From Linanthus parryae (lineage: Eukaryota > Streptophyta > Magnoliopsida > Ericales > Polemoniaceae): DNA of 64,000 bases. The translations under genes were made by a program, and so were the position numbers. The stretch spans positions 71,146,127-71,210,126 of the forward strand of contig JALGPY010000006.1 of the NCBI GenBank assembly GCA_023055425.1, read 5' to 3'. Numbering within the stretch: position 1 is the first letter of the stretch; every line of letters begins with the position of its first letter. This document shows, one piece after another, positions 35,532 through 47,540 of this stretch. Below the pieces are notes generated by a model. It ran no database searches, was not told the DNA's origin, and saw only the letters and a list, made by a program, of their open reading frames with translations.

Positions 35532-37214
35532 TTGGAATTCTACAAAAGGAAAATACGCAAGTTTTAGTATTTGTGAATTTTTGACTATATTCAATAATGG
35601 CTAGTTTATCAAATATAGCTCCTACTATTTTACTACGGATTAATAACCCTCAAGATATTAATGCGGAAAATATCCTTATATTTTCTAGTGGGCCAAGATC
35701 CATGTTTCACCTCCTTATGAGCTTGCTTTGGCAAGTCACCCATAATTCGACTACTTTAGGTAGAAACAATTCCAATTGCATTCCATATGAAACTCTTGGT
35801 TCAATTGGGCAAATAACTCCTTATTTGTCCATCCATATGGATAATCTCAATTGATTGCCTCTAGGTTTCTTAATCATATTAATAGCCCAGTTGTGTTCAA
35901 CCTCTTATTTAAACAATTGCACATTGTTACGTGCCATCGCATTCCATCATTATGAACCAAGTCGCCATGCTTTGGCACGCACGAACTTGATAAATAATGA
36001 TGATAATGAGTGTTTAAATAACGAGAAGGCAAGAACACAATATTTGAATTTTGAGGGATTTTAAATTCAATTTTTAATTGTTTTGTTGATCAAAATCAAC
36101 TAATCTATCTATTTGAGTTTGGGCACAACTCCAAATAATAGATCCGGGTTGTCTAATTATCTTATTATCCTAATTGCATGCATCATCCATACACCAACCA
36201 CACAATAATAAGACAATAAAGTAAACAACCACAAAACAGAAATTAAACGTGATGTGGATATGGCCTTTTCTAGACTAAGATGATTCCAAGCCAATGGAAT
36301 TATACATGAACCCTAAAACAAACACATCTCCATGCGTCTTGATCTTTTGGTCCATCCTTAATAGTCATGTGGAATGCTCCATGCTCCATGCTCCATCTTT
36401 TGTGGCTCCTTTTGGCTTTAGGCTTCTTTTCTTCAATCTTGGCTAACAATCTACTTTATCTAGTACTAGCTAATATCTATACTAAATAAAATAAATCTCA
36501 CAAGTTGAGAAAAAAAATGGCACGCAGGCCGTAAAACCCTAATTAATTATTACAATTAATTGATCAGCTCGCAGGCCGTAAAAACAAACCACAAAATTAA
36601 ACATCCACATCAAACCACATCCTAAGGCCATATCCAATCACCATGCGAATTGCACATAAACAGTTAAAATCCAATTTTAACGCGCTTGGTCAATTTTAAT
36701 TGATTTTAGTATTTCTAGGGTTAAAACGGTCCATGGGCCCAACAATCAAATTGTCCGGGCCCAATAAGGTGAACCACAAGGCCCTATGGCCGGCCCGGCC
36801 CATAACCCACACGCCTAGGCCGCGGGTTAGGGCCACCCGGCCCCTAGGGCGGCCAATCTTGGGCGGCAAGCAAGAGGGGGCGGTCCCCTAGGGGGCCGAA
36901 CCTCCTTGAGGGAGTTGTTTCCAAAACAACTCCCTTGCTTGGTGCCCAAGTTTGGTTGTTTCCTTGTTTTGGGAGAACTCCTTCTTCCCCAAGGATGCCC
37001 AAACCCTAGATCTAAGATCCTAAAATTTCTCAAACTCACCAATTCATGCATCCAATGTAAAAATTGGATCTTATTATGAAAGATTATTGACAAATTGCAT
37101 CCCGTGCTTGATTTTTCTTGTTTTACGCGATAAACAATTAAATTAAGGTGTAAAACAACAAAACGTAACACATAAACCACGTTTATGCTCTACGACCTGT
37201 GGCTCTGATACCAC
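35532..37214 (-). other. Copia-1 primer site and untranslated leader
   Basis: The primer-binding site TGGTATCAGAGCC (complement at 37201-37213) matches the 3' end of initiator Met-tRNA. About 1.67 kb separate it from gag, long for a copia element. The leader holds a GC-rich patch (36780-36900) and short frames without known domains. The leader of copia-2 is the same length to within a few bases. Confidence 0.8.
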
Positions 37215-38635
37215 TGCAGGGTTTTGAATCATGAATGCGTAACGGAAACAAAAATAACCATGCAAAACCCTCCAAGGATCACAACTCAAGAGACATAACG
37301 ATGGTAAAGGAAGAAATCATTAACACACCTTAGGGTTCTCCTTTGATGACTTCAAACGCGAATTGTGTCACGTTCTCTATGGTTGATCCATGCCTAGAGT
37401 TGATACTAGATCTCCCAAGTCCTTGGTGCTAGCCCAGAAAGAGGAAGAGGAAGAAAAATCACGCAAAACGAGACCAAAAGGGGGCTCTCGGCCTCCTTTG
37501 TGGCCGACGGGATGGGCGCGGGCTAGGGGCGGCGAGCTCCTAGCTTGCTTGCTCCTTTTCTCTCCTTTTGTTCTCTCCCACTCTTGTTATGTTCAATAAT
37601 GAGCATAAGTTATGGGAAGGAAGGAAGGAAGGTCATTTATATAGTCCAACAACTCCTTGTCAACTACCTAAAGGACTTATTCTAGTCCTACTAGAATTCA
37701 ATTTAGTCCCTTCCTTGCAAATTAGTCCCTACTAAGTTTGCAAGGTTTTGCAAAGTGATCCTTCTAATTAATTAATCCAATTAATTAATTCCCAAATCTA
37801 GTTCAACTCTATATAGCATGTGACCCCATAGGTTCTATCTAGTTGGTAGCAACTATTTGCTAATATGGAGCGGTTTCTAGCAAAACATCCATTCTAGCCA
37901 ACTAATAGAATAGTCATCTTGACAACCTTGTACAAGTAATTGTCTCATCCCTTTGTCTCTATATCCGGATTGGACACGATACATACAAGTCACACTCGTA
38001 TATCCAATCCACTGTTTCTCGATCCATGGGAATAGCCTTATTCGTGCAAATAACATCAATATCCCATATTTATTTATTTGAGTCTGGCCAGACATTCTAT
38101 AAGCACTATCCCTCGAGTGGCCTAGGATATTTGCTCCCGTTATGTGGGAGGGACAAATTCTATCTACGTCCACTACGATTTCTAAGCTTGCTTTTTATTG
38201 TATCCAGTACACGCCTTTATAACTACCCAGTTACGGTGTAGCGTTTAACGCTACCAAAATCACAATAATCCACAACTAGAATATCTAGTGACTTCAAGTC
38301 TAAGGATGACAATACCATTGCACCGCGAGAAGCGCTTGTGACTCAACATAACATGTATGTAGCCTTCTCGGAGATGGGTCAATCCAGTGCAACATTACCT
38401 CTAATGCACACCTATGTGTTGGATCGTGATATCTCCATATCAATCCAACCCCATACTAGTCTATAGATGATTGTCCCATTAATCATTATACTGGACTAGG
38501 GATATTTAAGATAAACAACACAATTTTAAATCTAAGAACTTCATTATATTAAATATCCAATAAATAATAAATGAATTTCTAGCCACAAACAAATTCATAC
38601 TAAACTAGATTGCCTCTAGGGCATCTATTCCAACA
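37215..38635 (-). repeat. Copia-1 5' LTR
   Basis: 1421 bp, first LTR in element orientation. Its inner end on the minus strand is ...CAAAACCCTGCA, directly followed by the primer site. It pairs with 30230-31643. Confidence 0.92.
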
Positions 38636-39675
38636 TAAGATGCAATGATAAAATCGAGGCGAAACCGGTGCTGTGGAAACTCAAAGTGGAAAAGAAGATT
38701 AATCACCTGGTTTGGAGAGCTCGGAAGAATATCCTACCCTCTGTGGAGAATTTGGGAAGAAGAGGGGTTATGATTGAAAATCGGTGCTGTCTTTGCAGTG
38801 ATGGTGTTGAAACGGCAGATCATGTCTTCTTCTCTTGTCCAATAGCAAAGTCAGTGTGGGATTCCCCGGAAGGAAGAGATCTCCTGTTACAGAAAAATAC
38901 AAATGCTTCCGAAAGAATTCAGGCAGATATCTGGCGACTAAAAGAGACAAATCTGATAAGATATTGTGTTATTATTTGGGCTATATGGCAAGAACGCAAC
39001 ACGCGGAGATTCAAAGGATTACAAACAAACACAAGAGCGGTTATTGATCTGGTATGCCGGAAACTTCATGAACAGGAATTTAGAAATGGAGATCTACTTA
39101 GATTAGATATCCAGAAGCCACAAAGCTCCAAGATGTGTGCAGACAAAGAACAGCTGATACTTCAATTTGATGGCAACTGGGATCCAAGATCAGGAAACGC
39201 ATCGGCCAGATTTGTGCTTAGAAATGTTAAAGGTGTTTTCTTTATGGCAGGGGCAAGGAAGCTAGCACGGTGTGAAAGTCCTCGGCAAGCTGAAAAGTAT
39301 GCATGTCTTCAAGGACTCCGATCGTGCCTCCGATGGAAAGCAGAAAGAATTTGGATGATCGGCGATTCTACTACCGTCATTGGAGAGTTGGAAGAAGCAA
39401 GACCGGGGAGAAGAAATGATGAAGAAGGAGAGCTAAATGAATTAATGGTGGAGACTCTACAGCTGTTAAAGCAATTTACTAATGTCGAGACACGGTCATG
39501 GGGACGAGAGTTCAACCTCGTGGCTGATCAGTTGGCCAGACACGCGGCTCAAGGACTGGAAGGCGTGTGGAGCGAGGAGTTACCCGACTGGGTTAGTAGA
39601 TGTCTAGAAAAAGATGTGTATCCCCACCATTTAATGTCTGATGGTTAATGAAATTTCAAGATTCATCTGAAAAAA
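38636..39675 (+). pseudogene. LINE-A, second part: zinc-binding region and RNase H, with poly-A tail
   Basis: Continues LINE-A after copia-1. One frame runs from about 38641 to 39648. KPVLWKLKVEKKINHLVWRA and the C-L-C-x(7)-E-T-A-D-H-V-F-F-S-C block (about 38785-38840) are the zinc-finger part found after RT in plant LINEs. From about 39150 an RNase H domain follows: LQFDGNWDP, ESPRQAEKYACLQGL, IGDSTTVI and NLVADQLARHA give the D, E, D and late acidic positions. The 3' end is an A tract (39670-39679), followed by the second copy of the 20-bp target repeat (39676-39695). Confidence 0.88.
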
Positions 39676-39695
39676 AAAAGTTGTTTTTCCATCTA

Positions 39696-40509
39696 AATAT
39701 AAATATAAATATTTCTTATATTTTTTCTTTTTTAGGGAACATTTTTTTGATGCAGATTTAACCAATGCATATATTAGTGAACATCGCTATGCACAAAGTT
39801 GTGATGTTACACACACATATAGAAAGTGTATCTATCCCACATCGTTCTAGCATGTCTTTTTTCTTGCATCACTCTACTTAAGGTGTATATGAGATTATTC
39901 TTCTTATCTCATATTTGTGACATGCTATCGAAACCCTACGATCTGAGAATTTCAGTTATTGTTTGTTCTTTGTTGGTTTTTGTGCAAGAGTAACACTCAC
40001 GGACTGCTACATTGAATTCCTTGATGCTGTACCTCTTCTAATTTTGGTAGTGTCATCTTGTCGTAGGCCAACCAACAATTTTTTTTATCTGTCTAACTCT
40101 ACCAAAAATTCCTCGCGAGTTATTAAATTTTTAGTCAGATGTTGACTGGTAAGCAGAAGAAGCTCATAGAAAAATTGAGAATTATTTGGACCACTATTTT
40201 TTTCTTCATATTTTTTTTTCTTGCCAGAGATAAAAATTTATCCTTCCAACATTTGATTTTTTTAACCCGATCCAGTATATAATTGAAAAAATGCTCTTGC
40301 CTTTTTCGATTGTTGTAGGCAGTCCAAGAGATCTCTCATGTTGGCTTACCTATGTAACTCTGCATGTCGCGCCCAACGCTTCTCTGTCTTTCTCTTCACA
40401 TTTGTAGATTAAATTTTAGTTGATTTTGCATGATTTATTGTTTGAACATAATCATTAATAATTTGTAGTACATTTTTAATTTTTTATAAATTTTACCTTG
40501 TAAAGAAAA
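39696..40509. other. No recognisable feature
   Basis: AT-rich DNA between LINE-A and LINE-B. No coding frame, RNA gene or transposon end that I can support. Confidence 0.4.
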
Positions 40510-40746
40510 TATTGTTATATGCAAAAAATAGGTGCGAGACTGCGGGGCTGCTTCTGGAAGCTATGAATTATGCCAGCTGCTTTTCGCTGACTCTTGCTTC
40601 TATTGATCAGGAGATCCCTTCGCTGCATAATAGAATGGGATATGGTGACAATGGAAACCCTTGCTTAAGACCTCTTTCAGTTATAATATCTTCTACTATC
40701 ACTCCATTCATGACAAACGAATATCGAACCATTGAGATGCACTTTA
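40510..40746 (-). pseudogene. LINE-B remnant, RT palm part
   Basis: The minus strand reads GLKQGFPLSPYPILLCSEG, the region just before the FADD box of L1-type RT (family pattern: G-L-R-Q-G-D-P-L-S-P-Y-L-F). It has stops. It is the continuation of the RT fragment at 42171-43000, split from it by the solo LTR. Confidence 0.7.
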
Positions 40747-42170
40747 TGTTGGAATTGTGCCTTAGAGGCAATCAATTAATTGTGACAGATATGTGGATTT
40801 ACGATTCATTATGTTATCGATATGGAGATATGTTAACATGAATGAATTCCTTAGAATATAAGTGTTATATTCTTAAATATCCATAGTCAATTATAATGAT
40901 TAATGGGACAATCATCTATAGACTAGTATGGGGTTAGATTGATATGGAGATATGACGATCCAACACATGGGTATGCATTAGGAGTGATGGCATACTGGAT
41001 TGACCCACAACGAGAAGGATACATTAGATTATGTTAAAGTCACAATCGCTTCTCGTAGTGCTAATATAATTTCAATCCTTAGACTTGAAGTCACTAGATA
41101 CTCTAGTTGTGGAATATCGTGCTTTGATGTTATCCAACGTTACACCACAACTGGGTGATTATAAAGGTAGCTATAGGGCATGATAGGAAGCAAGCTTAGA
41201 GATTGTAGTGATGTGGAGAGGATTTGTCCCTCCCACATAATGGGAGCAAATATCCACGGCCACTCGAGGGATGAGGCTTATTGAATGTCTGGCCAGACTT
41301 AGATAAATCAATATGGAGATATTGATGTTATGTGCTTGCATAAGCATATTCCCTGGATCGAGGAACTATGGATTGGATATACGAGTGTGACTATTTATGT
41401 CTCGTGTCCAATCCGGATATGGAGACAAAGGGATAGTGCAATATATGATATTGGGCACAAAAGGTTTGTCGAATGACTATTTCTATTAGTTGGGTAGCGT
41501 GGATGTCTTGCTAGATGCCGCTTCATGTTAGTACTAGTTACTACCAACCAAGTAGAAACCTATGGGGTCACACTCCCTATGGATTAGACCGGACATGGGA
41601 ATTAATTAATATTAATTAATTAGAAGGATCAATACGCAACTACTTGCAAACTTAGTAGGACTAATTTGCAAGTTGGACTAATTTGTGTATGGACATGATT
41701 AGGATATGGGCTTTTATGCAGCCAACAAGGAGTTGTTGGACTATAGAAAGGACTTTCCTAGCTTCCTTCCACACTGATGCTCATAACACATTGAGTGGCA
41801 GAGAGAAGCAAGGAGAGAGAGAGAGAGCAAGACCAAAGAGGGCCGAACCCTCCCTTGGTCCGCCCCTACCCCGTCGGCCACATAGAGGGCCGAGACCCTA
41901 TTGTTGTCTTCGTTTTGTGATCTTCTTCATCTTCCTCCTTCAATCCTAGCTAGCACAAAGGCTTGAAGGATCCGGTTTCAATCCTAGGAGTGGACTATCC
42001 GTAGAAACGTGAACACTATTTCACGTATGAAGTCATCACAGGAGAACCTAAGGTATGTAGATACTTTATTCCCTCACTATCGTTATGCAGTCTCTTCCTG
42101 TGATCCTTGGTGGGATTTGAGCAGGATTAATTTTATTATTCCGCTGCGTAACCTGCGTCAAAACCCAACA
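40747..42170 (+). mobile_element. Solo LTR of a copia family related to copia-1 and copia-2
   Basis: The segment starts TGTTGGAATTGTGCC and ends AAAACCCAACA (1424 bp), and is flanked by perfect CTTTA duplications (40742-40746, 42171-42175). Over its length it matches the copia-1/2 LTRs with many substitutions, for example GACTAGTATGGGGTTAGATT and CTGGCCAGACTTAGATAAAT. It is a sister family or an old copy. Removing it joins two halves of LINE-B. Confidence 0.9.
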
Positions 42171-43000
42171 CTTTATTAATAGACTTGCCCATCTCATTCC
42201 GAACCCCATTTAATCATAACGACTTCTACGTATGACCACTCAACCCGTTTGTAGGCTTTTGACTTATCGACTTTTAGAGCTTTGTGACCTTGCTTTCCTT
42301 TTAGTGTGGTCTCATAGTATGAATCATCTCATAACCTGTTATAAAAATGTATGAGATCTATCTATGTGGTATGAAGGCGCTCTATGCTTCTCCAATTTTA
42401 TTCGGTAGGATTTATTTTGATTTGTTTGAAAGACTTTTTCCCCAACTTGTATATCACAGTGCATAAACTTATTGATCTACACTCTGGTGGATTTCAGGGA
42501 TGCTTTGCTTAAGGTATTAGAGTAATTAAGGTATGGTTTAATCTTCTATGCCCCATCGCCCATCTAAGATTCAAAACGCAACTTTACTACTTCCTATCAA
42601 ACAACACACCAATGTTTTGATAAAAATAAAGTGGAAAAATCATCGATACATGGCGCTTCAAGGGGGTGTATTATTTTTAGAGTTTCTTCGAATTCATTTA
42701 CTGTGAGCTCTCGTTCAAGTCGGCTCGTCATATCCTCGTTGGAACTCGTAGGTAGGAACTGAATAACAATTTATTTTTGTGCAAGTGTTGGGTGGTTTTA
42801 AGTGAAGACAACCCCAAAATGGTTTCCGAGAAATCGGACAATATCCTTTTTACTTCCAAATCAAATTCCATCCCCCTTCTATGCAACTGATGGTGTCTTA
42901 GGATCTAGGAGTAGAAGGCTTTCAATAATGAGAGCTCGTGTTGCGGTCCCCGTGTTTTAGCCACAGTATCCTACTTCTATTTCGGCATATTTCCTATTCC
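42171..43000 (-). pseudogene. LINE-B remnant, RT fingers part
   Basis: On the minus strand, in broken frames, are RSRILWLKHGDRNT (near 42960), LNEFEETLKIIHPLEAPCID (near 42690; family pattern ALK..HP.KAPGPDG) and then fragments of the segment ending MGFG..W near 42200. These are the linker and first RT blocks of an L1-type ORF2. Stops and frameshifts are frequent. The next part of the same RT lies at 40510-40746. Confidence 0.7.
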
Positions 43001-45794
43001 CCCTTGTAATAACTCTTTTAGATCTCCTTGGACATTCTTTGATTGTTCTCTTGCTTTGCTTCTGTGTTTTTTATGCCACAAATAGTCATGTTTGGCCTTT
43101 GGACTTCTGCTTTTAATTCAGACATTCTCGAACTCTGAATTTCTCTACATTTTTAGATATTTTTCTACTTTTCAGAGTTTAGATGGTATCTCCTCTTTGC
43201 AACTTATTCCAGTGGTTTGTTTTTTGTTTTTCTTTAGAGCTGAGGTCCCGTGCCAGACTTCTTGCACTGAGGATGTTCGGTTTGAGAACTGGACCATAGT
43301 GTTTTGTGGTTTAACTTTTCTAGAGCTTGGTACGCTAGTCCTGCTCCCGCATACTTTTCATTCCACTCATTGTGCTAGAACTCGATCAAGATATTTTCTT
43401 ATATTTTGTTCATTACTCTTATTATTTGACTATGTAAACGGTACACCTATATAGCTTAGCTCATGCAGTCCGGGTTTATCGATTGCATGAATGTCTCTAT
43501 TTGATCGTATGCGAAAGTCTGTAATGCATGTATAAAACAGGATCAATATACTCTAGAAGGGGGGGGGGGGGGTGGATAGAGTATGCGAACTTTTGATTAA
43601 ATTGAACTTTTAAAACTTAAACACAGAGTAATGATGGAATCTCAAAGCTTTGGACAAGTATAAAGAGGTTTGAGATTGCTTGAAACAGTCTGGAGCTTCA
43701 AAGATTTGAAACAGGAAATCCTCCAACGCTTTGGAGATTCTCTGTGTTGTGCAACATGAAATGCAGAACTTGTAAAGAGATGGACACAATGACTTTTTAC
43801 GAAGTTCAGCCACCAATGGGCCTACTCTCCGCCTGATGGATACTATCCCTTCAGGATTTGAACAACTTCTTATTAATAACAGACTTAGCCCTAGATCTCA
43901 AGCCCAAGTGAATTCCCTTACACCGATACAGCTTGTGGTTCACAACCTTTCTAGTTCCTGCTACAATATGATGAAACAATAAGAACCTTTTGTTGTTCAC
44001 TTGAACAACTAACTTACTAAAGTTGGTGAGGTAAAGAATTCAAATAAAATACACATATGAAGAACAATACAGAAGAACACAGGAAATAAAATAAGCAGTG
44101 ATGCTCAGATGTGTTCTTCAAAATTCTAGAATGATTGATCTTCTGCAATGTTAAATCTCCAATCTGGTTGAATGAATAAAGATTTGATAGATGATCTCCC
44201 ACGAATATTCTCTCTTCAATTTATTAGTTGATCAGTCCTCTATCTTGCTTGAAATTCAAATCCAGTATATACCAGCTTGCAGTAACAACCTGAGAGATTT
44301 TAGGAACATATTTCCTACAAATCTTCAACTATTAACAGCTTCTTTCAACAACTATATTTGAATAGGTGATTTGGTTTTGTTAGGCATGTTTGATCAACGA
44401 CTAGTCCTGCAAAACTTAAACACAAGATCAAACAAAATCCAGACAGAATAGCACACACACACACACACACATATAAATAAAGTCTTGTTTGGTAGGGCAT
44501 TTAAACCAATATGCATAAATATATTCTGAGTGAAATCAATAGACAACTATACCAAAATAATAATGAAGGATAAGAATATAATATAGAATAATTCAATGAT
44601 CAAGCATATAGCTTGATATATCGTCCTCCAATGAGAATCTGTAAGCCATAATATCACAGGCACAAGTCAAAGGCAACCTCTAAAGCTTTGGAGCTTTTGG
44701 CCACCTTCAAAGCTTTGGCCAACAACAGGTGATCCTTAAGACATATCAACCTGCATACTTATCTAGCATTATTAGCACAATATAGAAGGTCAAGAATGTT
44801 TGCTAGAGAGTATAAATGCTTATAAATAGCATTCAAACCAATGTCCAGCATCCTGCAACACAGAAGCTGTGTGCAAGTATAAAGCAAGTTTATGTGCTTA
44901 TTGAGCTTCAATGCTTTGGAGCTTTATACAAGTCTCTCAAACAATCATGTCTTTCATCATCTTCATAGTATAACTCACCCTGATTTTATACACCACATTA
45001 ATTCAAAGGGATTTAATTATAAATCTCCACCTTGATGAAAGACAAAACAAAAATTCTTCCTATATGAATATCCTGCAACTTGATAGCAATTAAAATTCAA
45101 CATATAGATATATAAGCAATAACACTTAACACCTTGCAAATAACACAAGTTGAACCAAAAAAATACTGAACTAACTGAAATAAATCCTACAAGCATCCAG
45201 AAATTATTACAAACGAGTACCACATACATGGCACATTATCCTCTCCCCCCTTTTGACTTTCTTCAAAAGATTTTTAGGAATGTAGGATCCTGGTCAGATT
45301 TTTTAAAGACTCTAAAGATTTGAGACAAAAGAAAAAGATAGAAAGCAGAAATGAATGGTTCAAGGATTTAAAGCACCATCTTTGCTTCAGCATCCTTCTT
45401 GGCTTTCTTCTTCCAGGTTTGACCTTGCTGTTTACCGCGTCCTTGCTCTTGTCTTTCTCCACTTCCTCTGGTTCATCTTCCACTTGTTCATCATCAGTTG
45501 ATCCTTCTTCTTGTTCTTATTAATCTGCATTCTCTGCTTCATTGGAATTTTTCAGCTTCCTCAACTTCCTGATCACCTGATCCTTCTTTATCACCAGCAA
45601 CCTCATCAACAGTAGTTTCTTCCACATCAGCTTTATCTCCAGCTTCATCATTCCCAGCTTCATCTTCACATTGTTTAAACAAGTCCTTTCAAGTGAGCAC
45701 AACTGATACTTTCTTCTTTTTCTTGACTAATTCTCCAATGATCATATCTGAATCTATATTGTCAGTATCTTGACTCTCAACATGTGTTACCTTC
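43001..45794. other. Unclassified, probably decayed retroelement DNA
   Basis: No clear gene. Seen here: a 14-G run (43559-43572), a CA repeat (44451-44470), and words such as AGCTTTGGAGCTTT repeated several times (43620-44930). On the minus strand at about 45790-45570, acidic frames appear (DEAGNDEAGDKADVEETT, then VDEVAGDKEGSGDQEVEEAE), followed by a lysine-rich stretch near 45440. This could be the tail of a gag-like or env-like retroelement protein, but I recognise no domain. The Athila-like element at 45795 is inserted directly beside it. Confidence 0.35.
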
Positions 45795-47400
45795 TGATAA
45801 CTCCACATTAGGAGTTATATTGTTTACGATTCACTATCGTTTTGCGAGCGTTTCGGTGCATTTACGTGAGGAATCGACCAAATCCGAGTTGTTTTGAGCA
45901 AACTTGAGTTATTGAGCTTTATTTTGTAATCCGGGCATTTTTCGTATGATTTATGCATTGTTTATCGCATGTGATCTTCCGGTATGTTTTCATGTTGTGT
46001 ATTTCAGGAACCGGGAGCTTAGAGCGATGATTTTGGAGCGGAAGCGAACTTCGGAACAAGATGATAGCTCAAAGATATGCTCGGGAATGGAGACGATTGA
46101 GGAGGAATCAAGAAAAGAAGCAAGGAATTGAAGATTGAAGAAGTGTTCGTGCGAACACCCTTTTGTTCCACGAACAGAAGGACTTAGAAGAATTTTCGAA
46201 GCCAAAAAGAAGTGAAAAAAAAACCAACTGTTAAAAAGTACGAACGGGTTTCCTGTTCGCACGAACAGAGAACAAGTCACTGTTCGCACGAACAGTCGAC
46301 TGTTCGCACGAACAGTGTGGCCAGTTCGGTTATTTTGGGGGTTTTTTTGGTGATTTATTGAAAGATTAAAGACTCCAACCTATTTCCAACATAGGGGGAC
46401 GATCCTTAGCAGGTATTCACACACTTTTGGAGTCTAGAGAGCTGGAGAAGACGGGAGAACAAGCTTGGAGCAAGGATCATCAACTACATTGAAGATTTTA
46501 GCGTTTGATCTTTGTTTCTTCTTCTATTCTTCATGAACTCTATTATTTTGATTATGTTAAACACTATTATGTCTAGATAAACACTTTAAGCTAGGTTATT
46601 GATGGAAAACTAGGGTTTGTTGATGTTTTTCCGGATTTTGGACTTGATGCATGTTTTGGACTTAATTCTATGAATGTTCTTGTTAGCTTATCTATTCTTG
46701 TACTTATGTATTAATGTTCTTGGCTTGATCACCCGTAGAATATTACTTGTTGATAGGGTTGCACGAAAGTGAACTTATTGAGACGTGTTAAAGAATAGTT
46801 TAGGTGATCTTGTAGTTTTTTTAGACCGAGAGGAGATAGAAACTTGATTAATCGTGTGAGGGTAGTTTCGGTTTATATTGTTAGAACTTAGTGAATTCGG
46901 TGGACCAACAGGACCCGATGAACGAGCCTAGCAAATCATTTAGATTGTAGTGATAGACGGAGGTGGACCGAGAGGACCCGAAAGCTATTAATTGCACAAA
47001 TTCACGTGAGATTGAGAGAAGATCGTGATGGCATTACTCGGTATAACTAGAACGTGAGTAGAGTGTTTCAAGCGTAATCCGGAAATCGTTAACAACCCTA
47101 GGGACCATCAATTGCCTAGTTCTTCTTTATTAATCGTATTCCAACACAATTTATCGTCATTTAAAAGTGAAAATTCCACAAAAATATTTAGTTAGTAGTC
47201 ATTTAATTTTAGTCGCTTGTTTGTGGGCGGCGAACTTATAAAATCAAAACCCTTCTTACCGGTTACGTAGATATTTCATAATTAATTTCTAGTCAACTAA
47301 TAATCGTAAATTCCCTTGGGTTCGATACTCGGAGTCGTAAAATACTCCTAATACTACTTGATCGTATACTTGCGTCTAAGCGCGTTAAGAATTCGCGTCA
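45795..47400 (+). repeat. Athila-like 5' LTR
   Basis: 1606 bp, from TGATAACTCCACATTAGG to ATTCGCGTCA, with the primer site six bases on. Near 46145-46313 it carries four copies of a GTTCGYRCGAAC palindrome. TG..CA borders and the primer site fix the right edge; the left edge is set by the TG and the change of sequence. Confidence 0.8.
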
Positions 47401-47406
47401 AGTTTT

Positions 47407-47424
47407 TGGCGCCGTTGCCGGGGA
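47407..47424 (+). promoter_or_regulatory. Primer-binding site (Asp-tRNA type)
   Basis: TGGCGCCGTTGCCGGGGA directly follows the LTR. This word is the usual primer site of plant Athila and related gypsy elements and is complementary to the 3' end of an Asp-tRNA. Confidence 0.85.
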
Positions 47425-47540
47425 AATTAACGGTTTATTAGTTTAGTAGAAATTGATTTAGGATATCTCTTTTACTTTTTGTTTAATTAGCTATTTGTTT
47501 TCTCACTTGTATTTGATTCTGCTTTTCAGGTCATAAGTGT

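Larger units (their letters stand above)
30230..38635 (-). mobile_element. Copia-1: full-length Ty1/copia retrotransposon, minus strand
   Basis: On the minus strand the 5' LTR is 38635-37215 (TGTTGGAATAG..), the primer site lies at 37213-37201 (TGGTATCAGAGCC), a long leader runs 37200-35532, gag-pol 35531-31658, the polypurine tract is AAGTGGGAGAC (31654-31644), and the 3' LTR 31643-30230. Flanks are GAAGA and TAAGA, a target duplication with one change. The LTRs differ by several substitutions and a short indel (near 30330 and 37310), so the insertion is older than copia-2. It interrupts LINE-A. Confidence 0.92.

Noticed and set aside
40512..40841. 109-codon plus-strand frame
   Set aside because: It is antisense to the RT remnant of LINE-B and runs into the solo LTR.
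46255..46313. Closely spaced identical palindromes as a CRISPR-like array
   Set aside because: This is a plant nuclear LTR. Units are only 12 bp with irregular short gaps and no cas genes.
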